From: UBA6168 sp964508135
GTDB lineage: Bacteria > Bacteroidota > Bacteroidia > Chitinophagales > Saprospiraceae
DNA: 64,000 nucleotides
NCBI GenBank assembly: GCA_964508135.1
Contig: CAZDSU010000005.1
Location: 77,962 to 141,961 of the forward strand
Reading direction: 5' to 3'
Positions 34,854 to 43,519 of this stretch are shown here, piece after piece; position 1 is the first letter of the stretch; every line of letters begins with the position of its first letter. A model generated the notes under the pieces. It was not told the origin of the DNA. It ran no database searches and worked only from the letters and a program-made list of their open reading frames with translations. The position numbers were made by a program, and so were the translations under genes.

Positions 34854-35438
34854 ATGAAAAAGGTAATAATTTTCTTCGCATTGTTGGTCGCCGGGTTCAG
34901 TCTTGTAGCCCAAGAAGAATTCAAACTGGCAAAAAGTTCAGTGAAAATGTCGGGAACCTCCACTCTCCACGATTGGACGGCCGACGTCGCCAAGGTGAGC
35001 GGCAATGGCCAACTGACCTTCGCCAATAACGTCCTGACTGGCATCAAATCACTCAATATCACGATGACGACCAACTCCATCAATAGCTCCAAAGGCTCCA
35101 CGATGGACAACAACATGTACAGGGAACTGAAGGCCAAAGCCTTCCCGAATATGACATACACCCTTGCCAAGGTGACCACCATCACCCAAAAAGCAGGAGT
35201 TTACTACCTTGAGACGGAAGGCAAACTGACGATTGCAGGCACTACGAACACCATATCCATGAGCGTGACGGGCAAGCAGAACGGCAGCGAAATTACTTTC
35301 AAGGGAACGAAAAAACTGAAAATGACCGACTTCAAGGTGGAACCTCCCGTGATGTTCCTCGGCACACTGAAAACTGACGACAACGTGACCATCTCCTTCG
35401 ATGCGACCTTCGTGAATGCAAGCTTAACCACCAAATAA
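34854..35438 (+). CDS. YceI family periplasmic protein (1 of 2)
   Basis: YceI proteins are lipocalin-like beta-barrels that in known cases bind isoprenoid-type lipids. The 194-residue product has a signal peptide (cleavage after LVAQ) and typical motifs: SGTSTLHDWTADVAKVSG, NMYRELKAKAFPNMTYTL and TDFKVEPPVMFLGTLKTDDN. A beta-barrel outer-membrane gene starts 72 bp downstream and a second YceI follows it, a module suggesting joint lipid or redox stress handling at the envelope. That role is inferred. Confidence 0.92.
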   Translation: MKKVIIFFALLVAGFSLVAQEEFKLAKSSVKMSGTSTLHDWTADVAKVSGNGQLTFANNVLTGIKSLNITMTTNSINSSKGSTMDNNMYRELKAKAFPNMTYTLAKVTTITQKAGVYYLETEGKLTIAGTTNTISMSVTGKQNGSEITFKGTKKLKMTDFKVEPPVMFLGTLKTDDNVTISFDATFVNASLTTK

Positions 35439-35510
35439 AGGTTGCTGTTGGCCAGTGGCCAATTGCAGTCCAAATCAAAAAATACTCTTCACATTTATAA
35501 ACAACTCAAC

Positions 35511-36935
35511 ATGAAAAATTTACTTTCCATCATGAAACTAGTTGGGCTTTTTGCCCTGATTACCCTGCCAATGATTGGCTGGAGCCAAAACGACATCCAG
35601 TACTACCGCCCATACGACCAGCGTGGCGCTAATATCTTTGAATCCCCCAAATCGGACATGGGTGTTTCGGGCGACTTCAAGGTGCGCCTCGGTGCCAACT
35701 TTGCGCAGCAGTTCCAATCATTAGATCACAGTAACAAGGCAGATTTTATTCCACTGCCTTACAAGACTTCTTCTGGTGCTATTGACACCACGAGCGCCAA
35801 TCAACTTGTTGACCTTTCTCCGGGCTTCAACCTTGCCACAGCCAACATGAACATTGACGCACAGTTGGGCGAAGGCATTCGGGTAAATGTGGTAACCTAC
35901 CTCTCCGCACGCCATCACCAAGAGGCATGGGTAAAGGGCGGTTTCATACAGTTCGACAAGTTGCCATTTTTCAACAGCGAAGCAATTGACAAGGTCATGG
36001 ACAACCTGACCATCAAAGTCGGCCACTACGAGGTGAACTACGGCGATGCCCACTTCCGCCGCAGCGACAATGGTGCAGCACTCTACAACCCATTCATCGA
36101 AAACTTGATTCTCGACGCATTCAACACAGAAATTGGTGGTGAATTGATTTTTCAGAAGAATGGATTGCTACTTGTAGGAGCCGTGACCAGCGGCGAAATC
36201 AAAGGTGACGTAGTTGCACTGCCAGCCCTTGATCCTGACAAAGATGTGGACGACCTTTCAAAGAAAAGCCCTGCCTTTGTCGGCAAATTGGGTTACGACA
36301 AGCAAGTAAACGATGACCTTCGTATCCGCATCACTGGTTCTACCTACTACACTGCCAGCTCTCGCTCCAACAACATCTACGGCGGCGACCGTGCAGGCTC
36401 AAGGTATTATCTTGCAATGGAACCTGAAAGGGTTAAGAATGCGGCTACCGGTTTAGGTGATGCAGTGAGCACAAGCGCAAACTTTTACTCTGGTCGCTTA
36501 GCACCAAGGTACTCCGATAAAGTGTTCACCTTCATGATTAACCCATTTATTAAGTATAAAGGCATCGAATTCTTTGGTACCTACGAAAATGCAAATGGTA
36601 GGCAGTCAAGTGAAGCAGACATGCGCAACGCAACTCAAATAGCTGCCGACCTGATTTTCCGCTTTGGCAAAGAAGAAAACTTCTACGTGGCTGGTCGCTA
36701 CAACACGGTTAAAGCAGAATTGCCAATTACGAAGATCAGCGGAGTTGAATACTTCGGTATAGACAACCCAGTGACAATTAGCCGCTACGAACTGAGCGCC
36801 GGTTGGTACGTCAACAAAAACATCTTGGCCAAATTGGCCTATGTCAATCAGGAGTATAAAGACTATCCAACCAAAAGCATATTCAGTGAAGGCAAGTTCA
36901 ACGGTGTGATGGTTGAAGCAGTGGTAGGCTTCTAA
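35511..36935 (+). CDS. outer-membrane beta-barrel (porin-like) protein
   Basis: The ATG at 35511 gives 474 residues, with a signal peptide (cleavage near IGWSQ). Alternating hydrophobic strands run throughout and the protein ends FNGVMVEAVVGF with a C-terminal Phe, as expected of outer-membrane barrels. DLSPGFNLATANMNIDAQLG and DNLTIKVGHYEVNYGDAHFR are typical of phosphate-selective porin-like barrels. The substrate is unknown. It is co-directional with flanking YceI genes and has its own terminator. Confidence 0.82.
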   Translation: MKNLLSIMKLVGLFALITLPMIGWSQNDIQYYRPYDQRGANIFESPKSDMGVSGDFKVRLGANFAQQFQSLDHSNKADFIPLPYKTSSGAIDTTSANQLVDLSPGFNLATANMNIDAQLGEGIRVNVVTYLSARHHQEAWVKGGFIQFDKLPFFNSEAIDKVMDNLTIKVGHYEVNYGDAHFRRSDNGAALYNPFIENLILDAFNTEIGGELIFQKNGLLLVGAVTSGEIKGDVVALPALDPDKDVDDLSKKSPAFVGKLGYDKQVNDDLRIRITGSTYYTASSRSNNIYGGDRAGSRYYLAMEPERVKNAATGLGDAVSTSANFYSGRLAPRYSDKVFTFMINPFIKYKGIEFFGTYENANGRQSSEADMRNATQIAADLIFRFGKEENFYVAGRYNTVKAELPITKISGVEYFGIDNPVTISRYELSAGWYVNKNILAKLAYVNQEYKDYPTKSIFSEGKFNGVMVEAVVGF

Positions 36936-36964
36936 GGCAACTGCCAGATTAACGATTCTCCAGA

Positions 36965-37002
36965 AAAAAGCTCCAGTTGCCTTAGGGTGGCTGGGGCTTT
37001 TT
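36965..37002 (+). terminator. terminator of the YceI-porin operon
   Basis: AAAAAGCTCCAG pairs with CTGGGGCTTTTT (one mismatch), ending in a T run, 30-65 bases after the porin stop. An overlapping alternative stem (36933-36943 with 36974-36984) starts at the stop codon itself. Confidence 0.7.
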
Positions 37003-37106
37003 CACGGTACAAGTAACTTAAGGAAATGTGTAACTTTACAAGGGCTGGGAAAAGAAAAACGCTGATTTTCCCACCCCCTGTTTAACTTCCATCTAAACTA
37101 GCAGAC

Positions 37107-37754
37107 ATGAAAACGCTGATAAAACCGGCCATTTTTCTTTATGTTTTTTTCGTTGGCCATTTTATGCTTAATGCTCAATCGAAACTTGCTATGGCTGCAA
37201 CATCGAAACTAGGCATCGAAAAAACCTATCGCATCAACAAAAAAAGTGTGCTGAAACTGGAAGGCAAGACCAACGTCAACGGCTTCACCTGTAGTTGCAA
37301 CGAGACATTTCAGCCCCAGCGGTTGATTGCCGAACCGGAAAATGCCGGGGGCTTCAGCTTCAGTGCAGCATCCCTGAACCTGAAAATAAAATCCCTTGAC
37401 TGTGGCAACAAAATAATGAACAAGGACTTGCACAAGGCCCTCAATTCCGACAAGCACCCCAACATCACCATCGAACTAAAAAAAGTAGAGCAGGACAAAT
37501 GCAACCGCCTAACCGAACTCAAAGACTGGGTGAAAATGAAAGCCTTGACAAAAATCACACTCAACGGCGTGAGCAAGGAATGCTGGATTAGCATCACCGC
37601 CAAAAAATCCAGCCCTGACCAGTACCGCTTCATCGGCTCCAAAACACTCAACATGACCGACTTCTGCGTGACCCCGCCCGTGGCCATGATGGGCATGATC
37701 AAAGTGCAGGACGCCATCACCATCCACTTGGATTTGGATGTTTCGGTGGAGTGA
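37107..37754 (+). CDS. YceI-like periplasmic protein with extra cysteines (2 of 2)
   Basis: The 215-residue protein has a signal peptide (cleavage near LNAQ) and a divergent YceI domain: LKLEGKTNVNGFTCSCNETF, NKDLHKALNSDKHPNITIEL and MTDFCVTPPVAMMGMIKVQD. Cysteines at GFTCSC, LDCGN, DKCNR, KECW and DFCV are absent from the first YceI protein and could form disulfides or bind a cofactor. TAACTTTA at 37031-37038 is a possible -7 box. It probably has its own transcript. Confidence 0.83.
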   Translation: MKTLIKPAIFLYVFFVGHFMLNAQSKLAMAATSKLGIEKTYRINKKSVLKLEGKTNVNGFTCSCNETFQPQRLIAEPENAGGFSFSAASLNLKIKSLDCGNKIMNKDLHKALNSDKHPNITIELKKVEQDKCNRLTELKDWVKMKALTKITLNGVSKECWISITAKKSSPDQYRFIGSKTLNMTDFCVTPPVAMMGMIKVQDAITIHLDLDVSVE

Positions 37755-37772
37755 GCCTGAACGTCCACCAAA

Positions 37773-37801
37773 CGATAGGATTGCTTTTGGCAATCCTATC
37801 G
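37773..37801 (+). terminator. hairpin after second YceI gene
   Basis: 12-base perfect arms (37773-37784 and 37790-37801, CGATAGGATTGC) with a 5-base loop lie 19 bases after the stop. There is no long T run, so it may be a rho-independent-like or RNA-protecting hairpin. Confidence 0.5.
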
Positions 37802-37868
37802 CTATCGCATTCTACTATTTTATCCCACCTTTGCAATGCGGGTTTTTGTGCAAAACGGCTCACCAAAC

Positions 37869-38882
37869 ATGGAATCCATCATCCACCAATTCTTTGATTA
37901 CCAGCAACTTACAAGCCTAACCCCCTTCGGTACGGGCCATATCAACGATACCTACCGCCTCGAAATCGTGGAGGCGGACAAGCCCCAAATCTGGCTCCTC
38001 CAGCGCCTCAACCACCTCGTCTTCCAGCAGCCGGAAGCCGTCATGCAGAACATCCACCTCGTGGCCGAGCACCTCGCCACCCAGCCATACCCCCTGAAAA
38101 TACTCGCACCGAGACCCACCCGCTCCGGCCAGTGGCTCTACCACGACGAGGCAGGCAACTACTGGCGGGTTTTTCCTTTTTTTGACAATACCGAGACCTA
38201 CGAGCGGGTGGAAACTCCTGCGCAAGCCTTCGAGGCGGCCCGTGCATTTGGTGCTTTCGCAAAAGCTCTCAACAGCTTAGACGCCTCGACGCTCCAGCCT
38301 ACCATCCCCAGCTTCCACGATGGAGAAAAACGCATGGCCGACTTCCTCGCAGCGCTCGAAAACGCCATCCCCGAACGGCTCGCCGAAGCACGAGCGGAGG
38401 TGGACGCCATTTTGAGCAACCAACTGATTTTCAAGAAAATAGCCGACCTAAAGCTGCCATGTCGGGCCATCCACCACGACACCAAAATCAACAACCTACT
38501 ATTCGATGCCAGCACCCACCGTGCCGCCTGCGTCATTGACCTCGACACCGTGATGCCCGGCATCGTGCTTTCCGACTTCGGCGACCTCGTACGCACCTCC
38601 GTCAGCCTTGCCGACGAGGACGAAGCGGACTTGTCGAAAGTGGAATTTCGGCAGCCGGTTTACCAAACGTTGTTGGAGGGATTCCTCTCGGAAATGGGAG
38701 AGCTGCTCACGCCCGTCGAGCGCAATTCACTGCCAGATGCTGGCCCTTGGCTCACGCTCATGCAGGCTGTGCGTTTCATTGGCGATTACCTTGCGGGAGA
38801 TGTTTACTACAAAGTGAAGTACCCGAAGCACAACCTCGTGCGGGGACGGAACCAATTGGCGTTGTTCGAGCATATGCGTTAA
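37869..38882 (+). CDS. phosphotransferase family sugar kinase (APH fold, NahK-like)
   Basis: From the ATG at 37869 the product is 337 residues with an aminoglycoside-phosphotransferase/choline-kinase fold. It shows LTPFGTGHINDTYRLEI (nucleotide loop), AIHHDTKINNLLFD (catalytic loop) and CVIDLDTVMPGIVLSDFGDL (metal-binding Asp). The HxDTKxxN loop and DLDTVMPG are typical of N-acetylhexosamine 1-kinase-like proteins, so a sugar or amino-sugar substrate is likely rather than an antibiotic. Its stop overlaps that of the convergent gene at 38879. CACCTTTG at 37826-37833 may be its -7 box. Confidence 0.82.
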   Translation: MESIIHQFFDYQQLTSLTPFGTGHINDTYRLEIVEADKPQIWLLQRLNHLVFQQPEAVMQNIHLVAEHLATQPYPLKILAPRPTRSGQWLYHDEAGNYWRVFPFFDNTETYERVETPAQAFEAARAFGAFAKALNSLDASTLQPTIPSFHDGEKRMADFLAALENAIPERLAEARAEVDAILSNQLIFKKIADLKLPCRAIHHDTKINNLLFDASTHRAACVIDLDTVMPGIVLSDFGDLVRTSVSLADEDEADLSKVEFRQPVYQTLLEGFLSEMGELLTPVERNSLPDAGPWLTLMQAVRFIGDYLAGDVYYKVKYPKHNLVRGRNQLALFEHMR

Positions 38883-39871
38883 AAAAAAGAAACCGGCGCC
38901 ACGTCCACCATCGTCTTCAGCCCCGGCGTACTGCGCAGCAACTGCGGGATGGCGTTCAGGGTGATGGCGCAGGTGGCCACGTCGCCGTTCACGCCGCCCT
39001 CTATCTTCGAGCGGATGCCGGGTGTGCCATCAATCACCACTTCGTCGTAGCTTTCCTTTTCGCCCACGGTTGCTTGGAAGATGAGGCGGATTTTCACCTC
39101 GCCGTTCACGTAGCCGTTGCCCTCCTGTCGCACCCCCGTGGCGTTTCCCTTCGTGATGGTCATGGCCGGTGTCTCGATTTTTTGCTTCGCAACGACCGGG
39201 CTGATGAGGTCTTCCGTGCGGTCAAGCTTCCAGCCCATGCGGTGGGCAATCAGGTGCATGCTTTCCGTGAGGCCCACGTGGCGCAGCGAGCCATCCTCGA
39301 TTTTTTGCTGAAAATCCGCCAGCGAAAGCCCCGCCCCGATTTTCTTTTGGAACGGTATGCGCCGGAACTGTGCGTTCTGAAAACGACTGACCGTCACCGA
39401 CTTCACGTCCTGGCACACCGCCGTCAGGAACACCGGCAGTGCGTCCATCAGGTAGCCGGGATTGACGCCCGTGCCAAGCACCGCCACGCCGTGGGCCTTG
39501 GCGGCTTCGTCGAGGCGCTTCGCAAGTTTGGGTGCCGTTTTCCATGGGAAACTCAGCTCCTCGCAGGTACTCACGACGGGGATGCCGTGCGCCAGTATCT
39601 CCTCGATTTGCGGCACGATGCGCTTCATGTCCGACACCGTGGTGAGCACAGCCACGTCTGGTTTTTTCTTCTTTATCGCTTCCGCAATGTTCGATTGGAT
39701 ACGGACGCCAGATTTGGCGCTTCCGCAAACTTCGCCGAGGTCACGCCCGATTAGGTCAGGTGCTTTGTCAACGGCAGCAATGGTTTTCAGTCCAGCCCGG
39801 TCCTCGATGAATTGGGCAATCTTGACGCCGAGCGGGCCGATACCGATTTGGAGGATGTTGATGTTTTTCAT
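38879..39871 (-). CDS. dihydrodipicolinate-reductase-like NAD(P)-binding protein (2,4-diaminopentanoate dehydrogenase-like)
   Basis: The ATG at 39871 gives 330 residues. The N-terminal Rossmann domain begins NILQIGIGPLGVKIAQFIED, with AVLTTVSDMKRIVPQIEEIL and PVVSTCEELSFPW. The C-terminal domain includes GTGVNPGYLMDALPVFLTAV. This architecture matches the family that includes ornithine-fermentation 2,4-diaminopentanoate dehydrogenase, but no ornithine pathway gene is nearby, so the real substrate is open. It is just downstream of a DUF4919 gene with an inverted repeat between. Confidence 0.8.
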   Translation of the reverse strand: MKNINILQIGIGPLGVKIAQFIEDRAGLKTIAAVDKAPDLIGRDLGEVCGSAKSGVRIQSNIAEAIKKKKPDVAVLTTVSDMKRIVPQIEEILAHGIPVVSTCEELSFPWKTAPKLAKRLDEAAKAHGVAVLGTGVNPGYLMDALPVFLTAVCQDVKSVTVSRFQNAQFRRIPFQKKIGAGLSLADFQQKIEDGSLRHVGLTESMHLIAHRMGWKLDRTEDLISPVVAKQKIETPAMTITKGNATGVRQEGNGYVNGEVKIRLIFQATVGEKESYDEVVIDGTPGIRSKIEGGVNGDVATCAITLNAIPQLLRSTPGLKTMVDVAPVSFF

Positions 39872-39874
39872 TAT

Positions 39875-39941
39875 TGAGGATTTGAGGATTCGAGGATTTG
39901 AGAGCGGGCCGTGGTCAAATCCTCGCATCCTCAAATCCTCA
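39875..39941. repeat. 27-bp inverted repeat of GAGGATTT units
   Basis: 39875-39901 and 39915-39941 pair in 26 of 27 positions. The arms consist of repeated GAGGATTT-type units. Similar units occur near 31026-31060, 31085-31125 and 44366-44400. It lies between two minus-strand genes, ending four bases before the upstream gene's stop. Confidence 0.8.
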
Positions 39942-39945
39942 GTTT

Positions 39946-40653
39946 TCAACCCTTCTTTTTCAGCGACTGCTGCATGCCCCGGCTCAATGGTAAGTCAACG
40001 TTGAAGTAGTAGGTAGGTTTCAAGGTTTTGTCGCCTTCTTTCTCACAGTTGACGATGTGGTAACGCTGCCTTGCCCCCGTGGGGCCGTCCTTCGTCACCA
40101 GCGACTGCCCTTTGGCGACGAATCCGAGCTTGTCCACCACCAGTTCCACGTCGCGCAGGCTGGCCACCACGAAGGCTTGTTCGAACGACTCACCCGTCCC
40201 GCTTTTGAGCGGCACATCGAGCAGTTGATAGTATTTTCGGTAGGTTTCTACGGTCTGGAGGCTGTCCTCCAGTAGCCAGTAGGTGTAGCCCCGCTCTAGC
40301 CAAGCGGCCAGCGAACCAGGGTTTTTGGACAAAAAATTGTCACAAAGCGAAAGCGCCTCTGGGTAGCGGTCACGCCGTCCCAGCGAGTTCATGGCATCGA
40401 GGATGCGCTCCTCCTGCAAGGGGTTGTAGCTGCTGCGCAGGGCGGCTCCGTAGTAGATGGCACTCAGGTCACGGTTGGTTAGGGTAGCATCGCCCCCCAG
40501 AAACCTCTCCCCTAGGCGCTCGTACATCGCAGTGTCGGCTTTGAGGCGTTCATCCATGACCTCGATGGATTCACCGTAAACGGTCTGTGCCGTAATATTG
40601 AAAATGGAGAAAACGGAGAGGCAAACGGAAAGGACTATGATGTTTTTTTTCAT
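39946..40653 (-). CDS. DUF4919 family secreted protein with TPR-like region
   Basis: The ATG at 40653 begins a signal peptide (cleavage near NITAQ). The 235-residue product shows TLTNRDLSAIYYGAALRSSY, SLCDNFLSKNPGSLAAWLER and the end region GARQRYHIVNCEKEGDKTLK with YYFNVDLPLSRG. This fits the DUF4919 family of Bacteroidota. The function is unknown; it probably acts in the periplasm. It may be co-transcribed with the downstream reductase-like gene. Confidence 0.78.
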   Translation of the reverse strand: MKKNIIVLSVCLSVFSIFNITAQTVYGESIEVMDERLKADTAMYERLGERFLGGDATLTNRDLSAIYYGAALRSSYNPLQEERILDAMNSLGRRDRYPEALSLCDNFLSKNPGSLAAWLERGYTYWLLEDSLQTVETYRKYYQLLDVPLKSGTGESFEQAFVVASLRDVELVVDKLGFVAKGQSLVTKDGPTGARQRYHIVNCEKEGDKTLKPTYYFNVDLPLSRGMQQSLKKKG

Positions 40654-40805
40654 CGTTACAATGTTCGTTTTTTTTGCAAAGGTACGAGGTGCACGTAACG
40701 TTGGGCGGGGAAAGGAAAGTATTGAGCGGGGAAAACATTGCGATAGCAATTGCCTCAATTGGTCTGAAACCCCAACCAGTGGCAATGAACTTACAACATC
40801 AAACC

Positions 40806-40846
40806 AATTGACCACTGCGCAAAAAGGGATTTCACAGTGGTCAATT
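40806..40846 (-). terminator. hairpin downstream of ftsH
   Basis: 12-base perfect arms AATTGACCACTG / CAGTGGTCAATT with a 17-base loop lie 10 bases past the ftsH stop. There is no clear T run after the stem on the minus strand. Confidence 0.55.
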
Positions 40847-40856
40847 CGGTTGAGTT

Positions 40857-42860
40857 TTAGTTTTGCTTGCCATTCAGGCCATCGGTGGCAACCGGCACAC
40901 TGGCAGGTACAGCGGGTATGGTAAGGGTACCGTTGTGGTGTATTTTGTGGTCATCAGGCCAAGCGTATGGCCTTGGGCCGATGAGCCGCTCTAAGTCTGC
41001 CTTGTGCAGCACCTCTTTTTCCAGTAGTTGCTTCGCAATGATTTCCAGCTCGTTGCGGCGCTCGATGAGCAACGCCTTGGCCCGCTCAAATTGGGCGTTC
41101 ACGATGTTGCGCACCTCGGCGTCAATCATGCCTGCTGTCTCCTCCGAGTACGGCCTGTTGAAACTGTCGTTCTGCATTCCGTAAAACGAAACCTGCCCCA
41201 CTTTTTCGTTCATGCCGAAAACGGCTACCATGCTGTACGCCATTTTGGTCACTTGGTCGAGGTCGCTCTGCGCTCCGGTGGACACCTTGCCGAAGATGAC
41301 CTGCTCGGCACCACGCCCTCCAAAAGTCATGCACATGCGGTCGAGCAACTGTGCCGTGCGGGTGATGTACTCTTCCTTGGGTAGGTATTGGGCATAGCCC
41401 AATGTGCCAATACCCCTCGGTACGATGGTCACTTTCACCAGTGGCGAGGCGTGTTCGAGGTACCAGCCGCAAACGGCGTGGCCCGCTTCGTGGTAGGCGA
41501 TGATTTCTTTTTCTTCTGGCGAAATGAGCTTGTTCTTTTTTTCAAGTCCGCCGATGACACGGTCGAGGGCGTAGTTGAAGTCGTCCATGTCCACCATATC
41601 CTTGTTTCGGCGGGCGGCGATAAGTGCGGCTTCGTTGCATACGTTGGCGATTTCGGCACCGGCGAAGCCCGGCGTCATTTCCGAAAGTTCCATCGGCGTT
41701 ACGGTGTCCGAGGTTTTGATATTTTGCAAATGCACCCTGAAAATCTCCTCCCGGCCCTTCAGGTCAGGTCGGTCAATGGCAATCTGTCGGTCGAAACGGC
41801 CAGGACGCATCAGTGCGGGGTCAAGCACGTCGGGGCGGTTGGTAGCAGCCATCAGTATGACGCCCTTGTCGGTTGGAAAACCATCCATTTCCACCAAGAG
41901 CTGGTTGAGGGTGTTTTCCCGTTCGTCGTTGCCGCCCTGCATGGTGTTACGACCGCGTGCCCGTCCGATGGCATCAATTTCGTCAATGAAAATGATGCAA
42001 GGCGCCTTCTCCCGTGCTTGCCGGAAGAGGTCACGCACCCGAGAGGCGCCCACTCCCACGAACATCTCCACGAAGTCGGAGCCGGAGATGGAGAAGAATG
42101 GTACTTCGGCTTCACCCGCCACGGCTTTTGCCAACAGGGTCTTGCCCGTGCCCGGAGGGCCGATGAGCAGTACGCCCTTTGGTATTTTGCCGCCGAGGGC
42201 GGTGTATTTTTTCGGGTTTTTAAGGAAGTCAACTACCTCCATCACTTCCTCCTTAGCCTCATCGAGGCCGGCCACATCTGAAAATGTGATATTGACCTTG
42301 GAGTTTTGGTCAAAAAGCGTTGCCTTGGACTTGCCGATGTTGAAAATCTGCGCACCAGGGCCGCCAGCTCCACCCCCTACCCGGCGCATGATGAAAATCC
42401 ACAGCAGCACTAGCAGTGCAAGTGGCAACAGCAAGCTGAGGATGGGAGATAGCCAGTTTGCCTTTTCGATGTAAGAGACAAACACCTTTTTCTCGACGGG
42501 CAAGGCGTCGTTCAGGGCTTTGAGGTCACTTGCGAAGTTCTCTGGTGGGCCGATATCGAAGGTGTAGTGTGGGCGCTTGTTGGCAAAAGAGCTTTTGGAG
42601 GCGTCCTTGTATTTCTCTTTTTTGTTCTTGATAGCCGATTCTGTGAGGTATATCTGGGCGTACTTTGAGTTGACGACTTCCAGTTTTTCCACGTCACCTT
42701 CGTTTACCATTTCAGCAAATTTCTCAAAGTTGATAGGTTCGCTGGTATTCCCCGTGATGGGCAAGAAATTCAGGCCGATGAAAAAAAGCGCTAGCACCCC
42801 GTAAATCCAGTAGGGGTTGAATTTTGCGCTGTTCTTATTGTTATCTTGATTATTTTCCAT
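40857..42860 (-). CDS. ftsH: ATP-dependent zinc metalloprotease FtsH
   Basis: FtsH degrades misassembled membrane proteins and selected regulators. The 667-residue product has two membrane helices (about 14-33 and 135-157) around a periplasmic domain. The AAA domain has Walker A GPPGTGKT, Walker B CIIFIDEIDAIG and the second region of homology RPGRFDRQIAIDRPD. The M41 protease zinc motif is HEAGH. All catalytic residues are present. It follows rsfS on the same strand, a common Bacteroidota pairing. Confidence 0.97.
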   Translation of the reverse strand: MENNQDNNKNSAKFNPYWIYGVLALFFIGLNFLPITGNTSEPINFEKFAEMVNEGDVEKLEVVNSKYAQIYLTESAIKNKKEKYKDASKSSFANKRPHYTFDIGPPENFASDLKALNDALPVEKKVFVSYIEKANWLSPILSLLLPLALLVLLWIFIMRRVGGGAGGPGAQIFNIGKSKATLFDQNSKVNITFSDVAGLDEAKEEVMEVVDFLKNPKKYTALGGKIPKGVLLIGPPGTGKTLLAKAVAGEAEVPFFSISGSDFVEMFVGVGASRVRDLFRQAREKAPCIIFIDEIDAIGRARGRNTMQGGNDERENTLNQLLVEMDGFPTDKGVILMAATNRPDVLDPALMRPGRFDRQIAIDRPDLKGREEIFRVHLQNIKTSDTVTPMELSEMTPGFAGAEIANVCNEAALIAARRNKDMVDMDDFNYALDRVIGGLEKKNKLISPEEKEIIAYHEAGHAVCGWYLEHASPLVKVTIVPRGIGTLGYAQYLPKEEYITRTAQLLDRMCMTFGGRGAEQVIFGKVSTGAQSDLDQVTKMAYSMVAVFGMNEKVGQVSFYGMQNDSFNRPYSEETAGMIDAEVRNIVNAQFERAKALLIERRNELEIIAKQLLEKEVLHKADLERLIGPRPYAWPDDHKIHHNGTLTIPAVPASVPVATDGLNGKQN

Positions 42861-43030
42861 TTACAAATAAAAAAAAAGTAAGAAGGGCAAACTCATTTCC
42901 TGCTTCTCACTTTGATTGATTCAAATTCCTCCACAAAACACGCAAAGAACCAGTCTGTTTTAAAAAGCTGTGATTTCAATGCGCATTTTCGATAGAGTTG
43001 TCAATTCGGACGATTTGCACCGCCGTTTGG

Positions 43031-43417
43031 CTACAAATTCTCGTACTCCGTGAATTTTGCGTCGCTCCAAAGGTTTTCGATGTCGTAGAACTCCCTTGCC
43101 TCCCGGTAAAACACATGAACCACCGTATTGAAGCAGTCTATGCAAATCCAGCGGGCGGTCTGTACACCTTCCATGTGGTAGGGGGCTTGGCCAAGCTCAT
43201 CCTTGAGGCGTTTGTGAATGTTGCCAGCGATGGCCTTGACCTGCGTGGTGGAGTCCCCTTCACAGATGATGAAAAAATCTGTGGGGGCATCGTCCAGTTT
43301 CCGGAGGTCCAACTTCACGATGTTTTTTCCTTTGATGTCTTGAATGCTGTCGATGATAAGATCGTTCAGCTCTTCAACGTAGGAGGGACTTGTTTTTAAA
43401 ACTGCTTGTGCGCTCAA
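43031..43417 (-). CDS. rsfS: ribosomal silencing factor RsfS
   Basis: RsfS binds uL14 on the 50S subunit and blocks subunit joining when nutrients are scarce. The 128-residue product (TTG start) shows IIDSIQDIKGKNIVKLDLRK, APTDFFIICEGDSTTQVKAI, WICIDCFNTVVHVFYREARE and a terminal YDIENLWSDA. This is the complete family pattern at the usual length. It lies upstream of ftsH and divergent from birA with 102 bp between. Confidence 0.95.
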   Translation of the reverse strand: MSAQAVLKTSPSYVEELNDLIIDSIQDIKGKNIVKLDLRKLDDAPTDFFIICEGDSTTQVKAIAGNIHKRLKDELGQAPYHMEGVQTARWICIDCFNTVVHVFYREAREFYDIENLWSDAKFTEYENL

Positions 43418-43430
43418 ATCAGGAATTGTT

Positions 43431-43438
43431 TACTTTTG
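43431..43438 (+). promoter_or_regulatory. -7 promoter box for birA
   Basis: TACTTTTG matches TAnnTTTG exactly, 82 bases upstream of the birA ATG. A TTG lies 22 bases further upstream, slightly farther than usual. Confidence 0.4.
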
Positions 43439-43519
43439 AACCTTCGACGTTCGTTGGCGAAGCGTATTTTGGAGAAAAATCCGCTGCCAAGCGCTTAGGT
43501 TTGTTCTTGTTTCATTAAA

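Noticed and set aside
37869..38882. Antibiotic-resistance aminoglycoside phosphotransferase
   Set aside because: The HHDTKINN and DLDTVMPG motifs fit sugar kinases better, and there is no resistance-gene context.
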